Counted from the first letter of the stretch, positions 49,366 through 58,628 are shown. The stretch is 64,000 nt of DNA from Azohydromonas caseinilytica (GCF_012927045.1 NZ_JABBFW010000021.1:31564-95563), one strand, 5' to 3'. Numbers and translations are program-made. The notes: generated by a model from the sequence alone, not told the origin.

Positions 49366-51240
49366 TCAGAACGTCACTCCCACGCTCAGATGCAGCCGCA
49401 GCCGCCGCGCCTCGGTGCCGTAGGCGACATCCAGGCGCAGCGGACCGACCGGGCTGCGGTAGCGCAGGCCGAGGCCGGGGCCCCAGACCGGGCTGAGCTC
49501 GCTCCAGCGCTGCGCGGCCTGGCCCACGTCCACGAACAGCGCGCCCCACAGCGCCGGCCAGCGCGCCGACAGCGCACGCGCCACTTCGGCACTGGCGGTG
49601 AAGAGCACCTTGCCGCCGCTGATGGAGCCGTCCGCCGCCGTCGGCGCCAGGGACCGGTACACGTAGCCGCGCACCGACTCGTCACCGCCGGCGCGAAAGC
49701 GCTGCGACTCCGGCACCAGCACGCCCTCGCGCACGAACACCTGTCCCAGCTCGACCCGGCCCTGCCCGTACCAGCCGCCGCCCAGCGGCCGGTACAGCGT
49801 CAGCCGGCCGTAGAGACGACCGAAGGGGCCGCTGTCGCCCTCGGTGCTGCGCGCCTGGCCCACGCCGCTCTGCAGCGACAGCGTGTAGCCGCGCGTGGGC
49901 AACAGCGGGTCATTCAGCCGGCGCAGCACCACGTGGTGGTTCAGCGACAGCGCCTCGGCATGCTCGCCCGGCAGGCTCCGGTCCAGCGGCTGCTGCGCCG
50001 AAGTCTCGAACTGCACGAAGGTGAAGCGGTCGGCGCGCGGGGTGGTCTGGTCGCGGCCCAGGCGCAGGCGCAGCGAGCGCACGGTGTCCACGTCCGACTC
50101 CAGCCGCTCGGCCTGCACGCTCACCAGGTTGCGGCGCATGCGCGGCAGGAAGTGCGAGGCCAGCTCGCCCTCCCAGGCCTGGCGCAGCTGGGCAATCTCC
50201 ACCTTGTTGCGCGCCGTGGCGGCCCAGCCGAAGGCGCGGCGGTGCCAGTGCTCGACGCTGGTGCGCACGCCGGTGTTGGCGTCCACGCCCAGCGCGACGT
50301 TGGCCTGCTGCAGCGGCAGCTCCCGCAGCGTCACCACTACCGGCGCGGCCTCGGGGGCGGCGCTGCTGTCCAGCGTGACGGTGGCGCGCTCGTACAGGCC
50401 GGCCAGCTGCAGCCGCTCCTGGTAGTCCAGCAGCAGCGTCTCGGTGGCGGGCGTGCCGGGGCCGAAGCCGGCGAGGTTGCGCACGGCGCGCTCGTCCTGG
50501 CGCTCCAGCCCCTCGATGCGCAGCTCGCCGGTGCGGAACAGCGCGCCGCTGTCGGCCGTGAAGGCCAGCCGCGCCTCGTGCGTGGCCGCGTCCACCTGCG
50601 CCGCGCTGTCGGCCAGCCGCGCCTGGGCATAGCCGGCCGCGCGCAGCTGCGCCAGTGCGCCGCTCTTGGCCGCGGCCCAGTCGGCATTGCGGAACGGTGC
50701 CCCTTCGGGCAGCGGCCAGCGCCGGTGCAGCTGCGCCGCCAACCTGCGGGCGTCGCGGTCGCCGGACTGGCGGGCGCGCTCCAGCTCGCCCTCGAGCTCC
50801 AGCCGCAGCTGCGTGACCCGCGTGCGCGGCCCCGGATCGACCTGCAGCACCACCTGCGGCGGCGTGCCCGGCTCGCGCCGCAGCCGCACCTGCGCGTTGA
50901 AATAGCCCTCGGTTTCCAGCAGCTCGCGCACCTGCGCCGGGGCGGCGGCCACCAGGCGCGTCAGCTCGGTGTCGTCGATGCCGGCCTGCGGCGCCATGCG
51001 GCGCAGCCGCGCCAGGTCCAGGTACTCCAGCAGCAGCGTGCGCAGCGCTTCGTCGGCCACCTCCACGCGCAGCGTGTAGGGCGGAGGCAGCGGCGCCTCG
51101 GCGGCCGGCTCCGGCCCCTGGTCGCCGGGGCGCGTCTCGGGGCGCAGCAGCGCGCAGCCGCCCAGCAGGCTCAGCGCCAGCAGCGCGCCCAGGGCGCGCG
51201 CCAGCGGGGAGTGTGACAGCGGCCCGCGCCGGGCCCTCAT
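49366..51240 (-). CDS. tamA: outer-membrane assembly protein TamA, with lipobox
   Basis: A 624-residue BamA/TamA-family protein with POTRA domains (about 55-290) and a C-terminal 16-stranded barrel (about 300-624) that includes FRAGGDESVRGYVYRSL (about 530) and a final LHLSVGVTF strand. The signal sequence ends LSLLGGC, a lipobox rather than a signal peptidase I site. Its start overlaps the VWA gene stop by four bases. TamB is directly downstream. Confidence 0.9.
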   Translation of the reverse strand: MRARRGPLSHSPLARALGALLALSLLGGCALLRPETRPGDQGPEPAAEAPLPPPYTLRVEVADEALRTLLLEYLDLARLRRMAPQAGIDDTELTRLVAAAPAQVRELLETEGYFNAQVRLRREPGTPPQVVLQVDPGPRTRVTQLRLELEGELERARQSGDRDARRLAAQLHRRWPLPEGAPFRNADWAAAKSGALAQLRAAGYAQARLADSAAQVDAATHEARLAFTADSGALFRTGELRIEGLERQDERAVRNLAGFGPGTPATETLLLDYQERLQLAGLYERATVTLDSSAAPEAAPVVVTLRELPLQQANVALGVDANTGVRTSVEHWHRRAFGWAATARNKVEIAQLRQAWEGELASHFLPRMRRNLVSVQAERLESDVDTVRSLRLRLGRDQTTPRADRFTFVQFETSAQQPLDRSLPGEHAEALSLNHHVVLRRLNDPLLPTRGYTLSLQSGVGQARSTEGDSGPFGRLYGRLTLYRPLGGGWYGQGRVELGQVFVREGVLVPESQRFRAGGDESVRGYVYRSLAPTAADGSISGGKVLFTASAEVARALSARWPALWGALFVDVGQAAQRWSELSPVWGPGLGLRYRSPVGPLRLDVAYGTEARRLRLHLSVGVTF

Positions 51241-52403
51241 TTGCTCAGCAGCCGCATCGCCCCTTCCAGGCCGGAGAGCGTGAGCGGGAACATGCGCGGG
51301 CCGATGAGCTGCTGCACCAGCGCGATGCTCTGGCGGTACTGCCACAGGCCCTGCGGCTCCGGATTGATCCAGGCGCAATGCGGGTAGTGGTGCACCAGGC
51401 GCTGCAGCCACTCGGCGCCGGGCTCCTCGTTGTTGTATTCCACGCTGCCGCCGGGCTGCAGGATCTCGTAGGGGCTCATGGTCGCGTCGCCCACGAACAC
51501 CAGCCGGTAGTCCTTGTTGTAGGTGCGCATCAGGTCCCAGGTCGCCGTGCGCTCGGCATGGCGGCGGCGGTTGTGCTTCCAGACGAAGTCGTAGACGCAG
51601 TTGTGGAAGTAATAGAACTCCAGGTGCTTGAACTCGCTGCGCGCCGCGGTGAAGAGCTGTTCCACGCGCTGCACGTGCTCGTCCATGGAGCCGCCCACGT
51701 CCATGAGCAGCAGCAACTTCACGTTGTTGTGGCGCTCGGGCACGAGCTGGATGTCGAGCAGCCCGGCGTTGGCGGCGGTGCGGTGGATGGTGGCGTCCAG
51801 GTCCAGCTCCTCGGCCGCGCCCTGGCGCGCGAAGCGGCGCAGCCGCCGCAGCGCCAGCTGCATGCCGCGGGTGCCGATCTCGGCCGAGTCGTCGTAGTCC
51901 TTGAAGGCGCGGCGCTCCCAGACCTTGACCGCGCTCCTCTCCTTGCCGGGCCCGCCGATGCGCACGCCGCGCGGGTTGATGCCGCCGTGGCCGAAGGGCG
52001 ACGTGCCGTTGGTGCCGATCCACTTGGAGCCGCCCTCGTGGCGTCCTTGCTGCTCCTCCAGGCGCTTCTGGAGCGTGTCCATCAGCTCGTCCCAGTCCAT
52101 GGCTTCGAGCGCGGCGCGCTGCTCGTCGCTGAACTCACGCTCCAGCGTGCGGCGCAGCCAGTCCTCGGGCAGCTCCAGCGCCAGGTCGATCTGCTCCACG
52201 CCCTTGAAGTAGGCGCCGAAGGCGCGGTCGAAGCGGTCGAACAGGGTCTCGTCCTTGACCAGCGCGAGCCGGGCGAACTGGTAGAACTCGTCCACCGAAG
52301 GCCCGATCACGCCCGCCTTGAGCCCTTCCAGCAGGGTAAGAAACTCCTTGAGGGACACCGGCAGCCGCGCCTGGCGCAGGCTGTAGAAGAAGTCGATCAG
52401 CAT
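51237..52403 (-). CDS. VWA-domain protein (CoxE-like)
   Basis: A 388-residue protein with an N-terminal helical region (about 1-130) and a C-terminal von Willebrand A-type domain (about 195-380). The MIDAS motif reads DVGGSMD, with Gly where DxSxS usually has its first Ser. Such proteins pair with MoxR ATPases as co-chaperones; a MoxR gene lies 4 kb away on the same strand. The stop overlaps the tamA start (ATGA), so the two are translated together. Confidence 0.82.
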   Translation of the reverse strand: MLIDFFYSLRQARLPVSLKEFLTLLEGLKAGVIGPSVDEFYQFARLALVKDETLFDRFDRAFGAYFKGVEQIDLALELPEDWLRRTLEREFSDEQRAALEAMDWDELMDTLQKRLEEQQGRHEGGSKWIGTNGTSPFGHGGINPRGVRIGGPGKERSAVKVWERRAFKDYDDSAEIGTRGMQLALRRLRRFARQGAAEELDLDATIHRTAANAGLLDIQLVPERHNNVKLLLLMDVGGSMDEHVQRVEQLFTAARSEFKHLEFYYFHNCVYDFVWKHNRRRHAERTATWDLMRTYNKDYRLVFVGDATMSPYEILQPGGSVEYNNEEPGAEWLQRLVHHYPHCAWINPEPQGLWQYRQSIALVQQLIGPRMFPLTLSGLEGAMRLLSK

Positions 52404-52600
52404 GGGGGTCTCGCGAGTGGCGGGAGGAGGAGGGCGGTGAGGAGCCGCCTGTCCCGGTGGATTGTGCGCGGCGGCTGGAACGGGGGTGGGTCCAGGGGGC
52501 GGTGAGGGGCTGGGTGTGGTTGGGCGGAGGAGGTGCTGTCAGGCCGGAGGAAAGGAAGTGTGGAGCCGCTGGCCGCGAGCTGCCTCGCTCCGCGCACTAC

Positions 52601-52657
52601 TTCGTCATCCCCGCGCAGGCGCCCACCCTTGGTGAGCGCCTGCGCGGGAATGACGAA
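52601..52657. repeat. REP-like palindrome
   Basis: TTCGTCAT-CCCCGCGCAGGCG and its near complement enclose a short loop. It is related to the element at 17846-17960. It lies between the S9-type and VWA genes within a gene-free stretch of about 300 bases (52404-52707). Confidence 0.8.
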
Positions 52658-52707
52658 ACAGTAGGCGGGGCGCCTCGGCCTCCGGGCCGCCGTCAATGAC
52701 CGCCCCC

Positions 52708-54663
52708 TCACCCCCCAGCCGCCCCCGGATCGTGCCGCCTGAACCACGCCAGCAGCTCGCCCAGCACGCGCCGGGCATGGGGCGGCTGGCGCAGGTCGGC
52801 GGCGTCCAGCACCAGCAGCCGCGACGGCACCTCCAGCGCCTGCAGCGCGTGGTGCTGCGCCAGGGCCTGCTGCAGCGGCACGCGCGCGTCGTTTGCGGCG
52901 TGGATGAGCAGCGTGGGCGTGCGCATGGTCCCGGCGCTGGCCTGCGGGCTGGCAATGAGCAGCCGCTCCGGCTGCGACCAGGGCAGCGCGCCCAGCGCCT
53001 GCACGTAGCGCGGCCAGGTGCTGCTGGCCAGCATCGCTTCCCAATCGAACACGCCGCCCAGGCAGGCCAGCGCCGCGTGCGGCGACTGCCGGGCATTGAG
53101 CCAGGCCGCCAGGAAGCCGCCGTAGCCGCTGCCCGCGGCGAACAGCCGGCGCGTGTCGGCCCAGGGCTGGCGCTGCAGCCAGGCCGTGGCGGCGTCGAGG
53201 TCCTGCAGCTCCAGCTCGCCCCAGCGGTGGGTGATGCTGTCCAGGAAGGCGTAGCCGAAGCCGCTGCTGCCATGCACGTTGGCCCGCGCCACCACGCAGT
53301 CGCCCTGCGCCGCCAGCAGCGAGGGGTTCAGCACCGTCTCCCAGCGCTCGCCCGCGGCGCGGTGCGGCCCGTCGGGCAGCAGCTGCAGCACCGGGTAGGC
53401 GCGCGTCGCGTCGAAACCGGGCGGGTAGTGCAGCCAGAGCTGAAACTCCTCGTCCTGCGCGCCGCGCAGCGTCACGGGCTCGGCCACGCCCAGGGCCGTG
53501 CCGTTGAGGCGGGCGTGGTTGAAGCGCTCCACGCGCAGCGGCGGCTGGCCCGGCAGGTGCACGTGCACGCGCGCCGGGTGCTCCAGCGCGTCGGCCACCG
53601 TCACCAGCGTGCCGGCCGCCTTGTCGAAGGCGCGCACCCAGCCGCCGCGCACCAGCGCCTCGGCGCGGCGATCCGCCACGTCGAAGCGCCACAGGTGCTG
53701 GCGGCCCTGCTGCTGGGCGCGCAGCAGCACGGCGATGCCGTCCTCCTCCCACTGCAGCGGCGCGTGCACTTCGTGGTCCCAGGCGGCGCTGAGCACGGAC
53801 CAAGCGCCGCTTTCCTCCTCCCACAGCGCCAGCTGCGCCGGCTGGTTGTGCTTGAGGCCGCTGTGGCGCGCCAGGAAGGCGATGCGCGCGCCGCTGAGCG
53901 CCGAGGGCGGAGCCCAGCGCGGGGCGGAGCAGTCCCAGGCGGCATCGCGCACCAGCCAGCGCAGCGTGCCGCCGGCGAGGTCCAGCTCGGCCAGTGCGCG
54001 CGGCCCGCCCGGCTGCTCCGGCGCGCAGGCGAAGACCACGCGCCGGCCGTCGGGTGAGAGGTCGAAGGCGTGTGGCGCCTCGTCCAGCGCGCAGGGCAGG
54101 CCGGCGAAGAGGTCGCGCACGCCGCCGTCCGCTTCGAACAGCAGCAGGTGCGCCGCGCACGGCCGGGCGCTGTCGTCGATGCGCAGGCCCTGCCGGCGCC
54201 GCCGCTGTACCGATTGCAGCCGCCGCGCCTGGGCGGGCAGGTCGGGAAGGTCGGGCCAGAGGCGGGAGACGGCCAGCAGGCGGCGCCCGTCGGGCAGCCA
54301 GCGCGGCTCGGACACGCCGGTGGGAACGAAGGCCAGCGGCTGCGGCGCGTCGCCCTCGGGCTGGGGATCGAGCACCCACAGCTGCGGCGCCGCTTCGGGG
54401 TCATCGGGTGAGCGCGCGGTGCAGGCGATGCGCGCGCCGCGCGCCGACCAGGCCGGCATGCGCGCGTCCACGGCGGGCAGCTGCAGCGGACGGGGGTCGG
54501 CGCCTTGGCGCGTGTCCAGCAGCCACAGGCAAGAGGTGAACCGGCCATCCCGGGCCGCGTGCACTTCCAGCGCCGCGCGCGCGCCGTCCGCGCACAGGGC
54601 GATGGCCCCGGGGTGCTCCAGCCGCCACAGCAGGCGCGGGTGCAGGCGGCGGGCGCTGCTCAT
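52708..54663 (-). CDS. S9 (prolyl oligopeptidase-like) protein lacking catalytic residues
   Basis: A 651-residue protein with an N-terminal propeller (about 20-400) and a C-terminal alpha/beta hydrolase domain (about 410-650). Where active S9 enzymes have GGSYGG, this one reads GSGYGG: the nucleophile position is Gly513 and a Ser sits one residue earlier. The acid Asp592 (HAANDARVP) is kept, but the expected His region reads LDAADL (about 620-625). The start follows the acetyltransferase stop with an ATGA overlap. It may be a binding protein or pseudoenzyme; other hydrolase chemistry cannot be ruled out. Confidence 0.82.
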   Translation of the reverse strand: MSSARRLHPRLLWRLEHPGAIALCADGARAALEVHAARDGRFTSCLWLLDTRQGADPRPLQLPAVDARMPAWSARGARIACTARSPDDPEAAPQLWVLDPQPEGDAPQPLAFVPTGVSEPRWLPDGRRLLAVSRLWPDLPDLPAQARRLQSVQRRRRQGLRIDDSARPCAAHLLLFEADGGVRDLFAGLPCALDEAPHAFDLSPDGRRVVFACAPEQPGGPRALAELDLAGGTLRWLVRDAAWDCSAPRWAPPSALSGARIAFLARHSGLKHNQPAQLALWEEESGAWSVLSAAWDHEVHAPLQWEEDGIAVLLRAQQQGRQHLWRFDVADRRAEALVRGGWVRAFDKAAGTLVTVADALEHPARVHVHLPGQPPLRVERFNHARLNGTALGVAEPVTLRGAQDEEFQLWLHYPPGFDATRAYPVLQLLPDGPHRAAGERWETVLNPSLLAAQGDCVVARANVHGSSGFGYAFLDSITHRWGELELQDLDAATAWLQRQPWADTRRLFAAGSGYGGFLAAWLNARQSPHAALACLGGVFDWEAMLASSTWPRYVQALGALPWSQPERLLIASPQASAGTMRTPTLLIHAANDARVPLQQALAQHHALQALEVPSRLLVLDAADLRQPPHARRVLGELLAWFRRHDPGAAGG

Positions 54664-55244
54664 GACGCCAGCCGCGCCTGCAGGTGGCGCCGCACGGTGG
54701 GCCATTCCGGGGCGGTGATGCTGTAGACGGCGGTGTCGCGGATGCTGCCGTCGGGCAGGCGCTGGTGGTGGCGCAGGATGCCGTCGAGCTGCGCGCCCAG
54801 CCCTTCGATGGCGCGGCGGGAATTGAGGTTGAGGCGGTGGGTGCGCAGCTCCACCGCGAGGCAGTCCAGGGTGTCGAAGGCGTGCTGCAGGAGCATGAAT
54901 TTGCACTCCGTGTTGAGCAGCGTGCGTTGCACGCGCCGGGCGATCCAGGTGCTGCCGATCTCCACGCGGCGGTTCACGGCATCGACGTTCATGTAGCTGG
55001 TCATGCCCACCGGCGTGCCCTGGGTGTCGAGCACCGCGTAGGGCGTCATCGAGCCCTGGGCATGGAGCTGCAGGCGACGGGCGATCTCGGCGTCCATCTC
55101 GTCCGGCGCCGGGATGCGCGTGAACCACAGCTTCCACAGCTCGCCGTCCTGCACCGCCTGCGCCAGGGCCGGCGCGTCCGCGTGCGAGAGCAGGCGCAGC
55201 GCCGCGTGGCGACCCCCCAGTGGAACGGCTTCGGGCCAGCTCAA
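54660..55244 (-). CDS. RimJ/RimL-like GNAT acetyltransferase
   Basis: A 194-residue acetyltransferase of the RimJ type. Features are GMTSYMNVDAVNRRVEIGSTWI (about 77-98), the conserved Asn in LLNTECKFMLLQHAF (about 108-122) and VELRTHRLNLNSRRAIEGLG (about 130-149) that forms the CoA site. RimJ-like enzymes acetylate N-terminal or antibiotic amines. It overlaps the S9-type gene by four bases, so they are probably one transcript. Confidence 0.85.
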   Translation of the reverse strand: MSWPEAVPLGGRHAALRLLSHADAPALAQAVQDGELWKLWFTRIPAPDEMDAEIARRLQLHAQGSMTPYAVLDTQGTPVGMTSYMNVDAVNRRVEIGSTWIARRVQRTLLNTECKFMLLQHAFDTLDCLAVELRTHRLNLNSRRAIEGLGAQLDGILRHHQRLPDGSIRDTAVYSITAPEWPTVRRHLQARLAS

Positions 55245-55421
55245 GCGGGCCTCCGCCGGAGCGATTGCAAGACGTTACAGAGGCGGCAAAGTCCGTCTTG
55301 TTGCTTCAATTCCATGGCGGCGGATCATCGCACCATCGCTGCCGGGCGGACCCGGATGGGGTCGGGGTTGTTGGCGCGGGAGAAGGTCGTGGGCTGCGGG
55401 AGGGGTGCGCGAAAGCGGGCG

Positions 55422-56621
55422 GTGAAGGGCATGGGGCTGGTGGCGCTGGCGCTGCTGGCCGGCACGGCCTGGGCGCAGGACGCCGGCCAGGACGCCCAGC
55501 CGGCGCCGACGCAGCCCCCGGCGCAAGCCGCTCAGGACGGCGCGACGCCGGGTCCGGCGCAGCCCGCCGAGGCGTCCCGCGAAGCCGCCAAGGAGACGCG
55601 GGCCGCTGCGGACACCGCCACCGACACGCCGGCCGAGCCCGCCTCGCAGGAGGCGGCGGCCGAGGGGTCGAAGGAAGGCACGGCGCCGGACGCCGCGTCC
55701 GCCGAGGCCGCCCCGGCGCCGGCGCGTCGCCTCGGGGTGAGTTTCGATTACGACGTCGAACCCCAGCTGCTGGCGCTGTGGCGACCGACCAGCCGGCCCA
55801 GCGCGCCGCTGCCCGTGGCGCCGCTGCTGCCGCCCGAGGAGTCGCCGCTGCTGCCGCCCGCGCCCTTCGCGGCGCCGAGCGTGTGGTCCACCCAGGCTTA
55901 CCGGCTTCTGCCGGACAAGCCGCTGGCGGCCTCGCGCATCTACGCCCCGCGGCCGCAGCGGCCGCTCAAGGACACCGCCTTCACGGCGCCGCGCGACTGT
56001 CCGCTGGACCCCTTCGCCAGCCCCAGCACCGACGACCGCGTGCAGCAGTTGCGCAAGGACTGCGGGCGCGACCGGCTGCGCCTGGGCGTGGACGGCTCGC
56101 GCGTGGAGCTGGCCACGGTGCAGCCGGCGGCGCTGCTGGGCCCGGCGCCGGCCTCGCCCCAGGCGCCGCTGAAGCTGGAGGTGGACCAGCTGCACAGCCA
56201 GCAGTGGTCGGCGCTGAGCGCGCCGCTCATCACCAGCCTGCGGCTGGGCTGGCAGGGCTCGCGCGAGGGGCGGCTGGGCCAGGTGCAGAGCGACCAGCGT
56301 GCGCTGCTGGCCACCGGCGGGCTGCTCAGGCTGGGGCCCGACGCGGCGCTGGACATGAGCGTGGGCCGGCTGCGCAGCGGCACGCTCAAGAGCGGCGAGC
56401 TGCGCACGCGCACCAGCGTCACCGGGCTGTGGCGCCCGATGGGCGAGCACATGGTCTACGCGCAGTGGGCCGAGGAGCCCACCGGCGTGGCGCGCGAGGT
56501 GGGCGTGCGCTGGTGGCTGCAGCCCGGGCGGCTGGCGCTGGACATGGGCGCCCGCCGCAGCGCCGAAGGGCAGCCGCTGGAGCCGAGGCTGTCGCTGTCG
56601 ATGAGCGGGTTCCTGCGCTGA
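55422..56621 (+). CDS. exported protein with disordered Ala/Pro-rich segment, function unknown
   Basis: About 399 residues. A GTG start at 55422 gives a signal peptide (VKGMGLVALALLAGTAWAQ); an ATG at 55431 is the alternative. Residues 20-105 are a low-complexity Ala/Pro/Gln/Glu stretch, and the rest (about 110-399) reads as repeating beta strands ending LSLSMSGFLR, perhaps a periplasmic or outer-membrane domain. No family is recognised. It is encoded opposite to the flanking genes. Confidence 0.65.
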   Translation: MKGMGLVALALLAGTAWAQDAGQDAQPAPTQPPAQAAQDGATPGPAQPAEASREAAKETRAAADTATDTPAEPASQEAAAEGSKEGTAPDAASAEAAPAPARRLGVSFDYDVEPQLLALWRPTSRPSAPLPVAPLLPPEESPLLPPAPFAAPSVWSTQAYRLLPDKPLAASRIYAPRPQRPLKDTAFTAPRDCPLDPFASPSTDDRVQQLRKDCGRDRLRLGVDGSRVELATVQPAALLGPAPASPQAPLKLEVDQLHSQQWSALSAPLITSLRLGWQGSREGRLGQVQSDQRALLATGGLLRLGPDAALDMSVGRLRSGTLKSGELRTRTSVTGLWRPMGEHMVYAQWAEEPTGVAREVGVRWWLQPGRLALDMGARRSAEGQPLEPRLSLSMSGFLR

Positions 56622-56652
56622 GGGCGCGGGGCGGCGCTTCGGGGTTCCTCGT

Positions 56653-57495
56653 TCAGCGGTGCTGCCGCTGCATCGACACCAGCTTCTCGAACAGCGTCAG
56701 GTCCTGCTCGTTCTTGAGCAGCGCGCCCACCAGTGGGGGCACGCTCACGCGCTGGTCGTCGCTGTGCAGTGCCTGCAGCGGGATGTCTTCGGCCAGCAGC
56801 AGCTTGAGCCAGTCCAGCAGCTCGCTGGTGGAGGGCTTCTTCTTGAGCCCGGGCAGGTTGCGCAGCCGATAGAAGTGGTCCATGGCCGCGGCCAGCAGCT
56901 CGTGCTTCAGGCCGGGGAAGTGCACGTCCACGATGGCGCGCATGGTCGCCGGCTCGGGGAAGCTGATGTAGTGGAAGAAGCAGCGGCGCAGGAAGGCGTC
57001 GGGCAGCTCCTTCTCGTTGTTGGAGGTGATGAACACCAGCGGGCGGTGGCGCGCGCGGATGGTCTCGCGCGTCTCGTAGACATGGAACTCCATGCGGTCG
57101 AGCTCGCGCAGCAGGTCGTTGGGGAATTCGATGTCGGCCTTGTCGATCTCGTCGATCAGCAGCGCCACGGGCTGCTCGGCCGTGAAGGCCTGCCACAGCA
57201 CGCCCTTGACGATGTAGTGGTGGATGTCCTTGACGCGCTCGTCGCCGAGCTGGCTGTCGCGCAGGCGGCTCACCGCGTCGTACTCGTAGAGGCCCTGCTG
57301 CGCCTTGGTCGTGCTCTTGATGTGCCACTGCAGCAGCGGCACGCCCAGCGCCTTGGCGACCTCCTCGGCCAGCATGGTCTTGCCCGTGCCGGGTTCGCCC
57401 TTGATCAGCAGCGGGCGCTGCAGCGTGATGGCCGCGTTGACCGCCAGCCGCAGTTCGGGCGTGGCGACGTACTGGTCGGAGCCTTGGAATTTCAT
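56653..57495 (-). CDS. MoxR-type AAA+ ATPase
   Basis: A 280-residue AAA+ protein: Walker A GEPGTGKT (about 38-45), Walker B LLIDEIDK (about 113-120), sensor 1 FITSNNEKELPDAFLRRC with Arg fingers. It belongs to the MoxR group that remodels proteins with a VWA partner, plausibly the VWA gene at 51237-52403 on the same strand, which is separated by three genes and a REP-like repeat. Divergent from cytochrome c4. Confidence 0.88.
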   Translation of the reverse strand: MKFQGSDQYVATPELRLAVNAAITLQRPLLIKGEPGTGKTMLAEEVAKALGVPLLQWHIKSTTKAQQGLYEYDAVSRLRDSQLGDERVKDIHHYIVKGVLWQAFTAEQPVALLIDEIDKADIEFPNDLLRELDRMEFHVYETRETIRARHRPLVFITSNNEKELPDAFLRRCFFHYISFPEPATMRAIVDVHFPGLKHELLAAAMDHFYRLRNLPGLKKKPSTSELLDWLKLLLAEDIPLQALHSDDQRVSVPPLVGALLKNEQDLTLFEKLVSMQRQHR

Positions 57496-57620
57496 TGGTT
57501 TCGGCGGGGTTTGCAGGGGTGGCGTCGCAGTATAGGAGGCCCCTAGACTGGCCCTTGACGCCGCGCAAGCTCCGCCCACGGCGCTCACGCGGTCAGCCTT
57601 CCTCACCCACCTCCGAGACG

Positions 57621-58283
57621 ATGACCAAGACACTCGCCCTGTCGCTGGCCCTGGCCGGCTTGTTCGTCACCACCGCACAGGCCCAGCCTCAAGGCCAAGC
57701 CCAGGGCCAGGCCGGCGATGCCCGGGTGGCCATGTGCAACGGCTGCCACAGCATCCCCGGCTACCAGGCCAGTTTTCCGCAGGTCTACAAGGTGCCCATG
57801 ATCTCGGGCCAGGGCCAGAAGTACATCGAGGCCGCGCTGCAGGCCTACCGCAAGGGCGACCGCAAGCACTCCACCATGCACGGCGTGGCCGCCTCGCTCA
57901 CCGACCAGGACATCAGCTTCGTCTCCGCCCACTACGCGCAGCTGGCGCCTTCCGAGGCCGCGCCCGCGCCGGAGGCGCCGCGCGCGCCGTCGGCCGAGGT
58001 CGCGGCGCTGCTGACCAAGGGCGCCTGCGTCTCCTGCCACGGCACCAACTTCAGCAAGCCCATCGACCCGAGCTATCCCAAGATCGCCGGCCAGTACCCC
58101 GACTACCTCTTCGCCTCGCTCAAGGCCTACCGCACCGAGAACAACGCCGCCGTGGGCCGCAACAACGCCATCATGGGCGGCATCGTCAAGCAGTTCAGCA
58201 ATGCCGAGCTCAAGGCCATCGCCGACTATGTCGGCTCGCTGCCGGGCGAGGTCTACACGGTGCCGCAGTCGCGCTTTCGCTGA
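57621..58283 (+). CDS. dihaem cytochrome c4
   Basis: A 220-residue periplasmic protein with a signal peptide (ending AQAQP) and two haem sites, CNGCH (about 39) and CVSCH (about 137), each in a class I cytochrome c domain. The distal Met ligands are probably in HSTMHGVAASL and AIMGGIVKQF. Cytochrome c4 carries electrons to terminal oxidases. It stands alone. Confidence 0.92.
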   Translation: MTKTLALSLALAGLFVTTAQAQPQGQAQGQAGDARVAMCNGCHSIPGYQASFPQVYKVPMISGQGQKYIEAALQAYRKGDRKHSTMHGVAASLTDQDISFVSAHYAQLAPSEAAPAPEAPRAPSAEVAALLTKGACVSCHGTNFSKPIDPSYPKIAGQYPDYLFASLKAYRTENNAAVGRNNAIMGGIVKQFSNAELKAIADYVGSLPGEVYTVPQSRFR

Positions 58284-58390
58284 GGCCGCGGCGGCCGGCG
58301 GGCCGGGGTGGCGGGCCGCGGCCCTGCGCCCGGCGTCGAACGCGTGCGGGGCGATACTCGCAGGCTGTGTCCACGCCCCCTGGAGCCCCG

Positions 58391-58591
58391 ATGATCGAGC
58401 TGACCCTACCCACCATGACCTGCGGCCACTGCGTCAAGACCGTCACCGCCACGGTGCAGCGCGTGGACGCTACCGCGGGGCTGCAGATCGACCTGCCCAC
58501 GCACAAGGTGCAGATTGACTCCCAGCTGCCCGCCGAGGCCTTCGTCCAGGCGCTGGACGAAGAGGGCTACACGCCCACCGACGCCGCCTGA
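58391..58591 (+). CDS. heavy-metal-associated (CopZ-like) metallochaperone
   Basis: A 66-residue HMA domain with the metal site MTCGHC (about 9-14). It would bind copper or another soft metal in the cytoplasm and pass it on. No P-type ATPase gene is near. A hairpin terminator begins in its last codons, so its message is probably short. Confidence 0.87.
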   Translation: MIELTLPTMTCGHCVKTVTATVQRVDATAGLQIDLPTHKVQIDSQLPAEAFVQALDEEGYTPTDAA

Positions 58592-58607
58592 GCCCGGGCG
58601 GCTTTTT
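58583..58607 (+). terminator. intrinsic terminator at the metallochaperone stop
   Basis: Six-base GC arms (GCCGCC/GGCGGC), an eight-base loop containing the TGA stop, and TTTTT. It lies 22 bases before the haemoglobin gene start, which would therefore need readthrough or its own promoter. Confidence 0.7.
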
Positions 58608-58628
58608 CATTTTTCCGAGCAGTTCCCG

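Noticed and set aside
45152..49423. Very long plus-strand frame (over 1,400 codons) opposite tamB
   Set aside because: Composition is Gln/Arg/Ala/His repeats typical of antisense reading in GC-rich DNA; tamB on the other strand has clear homology features and a proper terminus.
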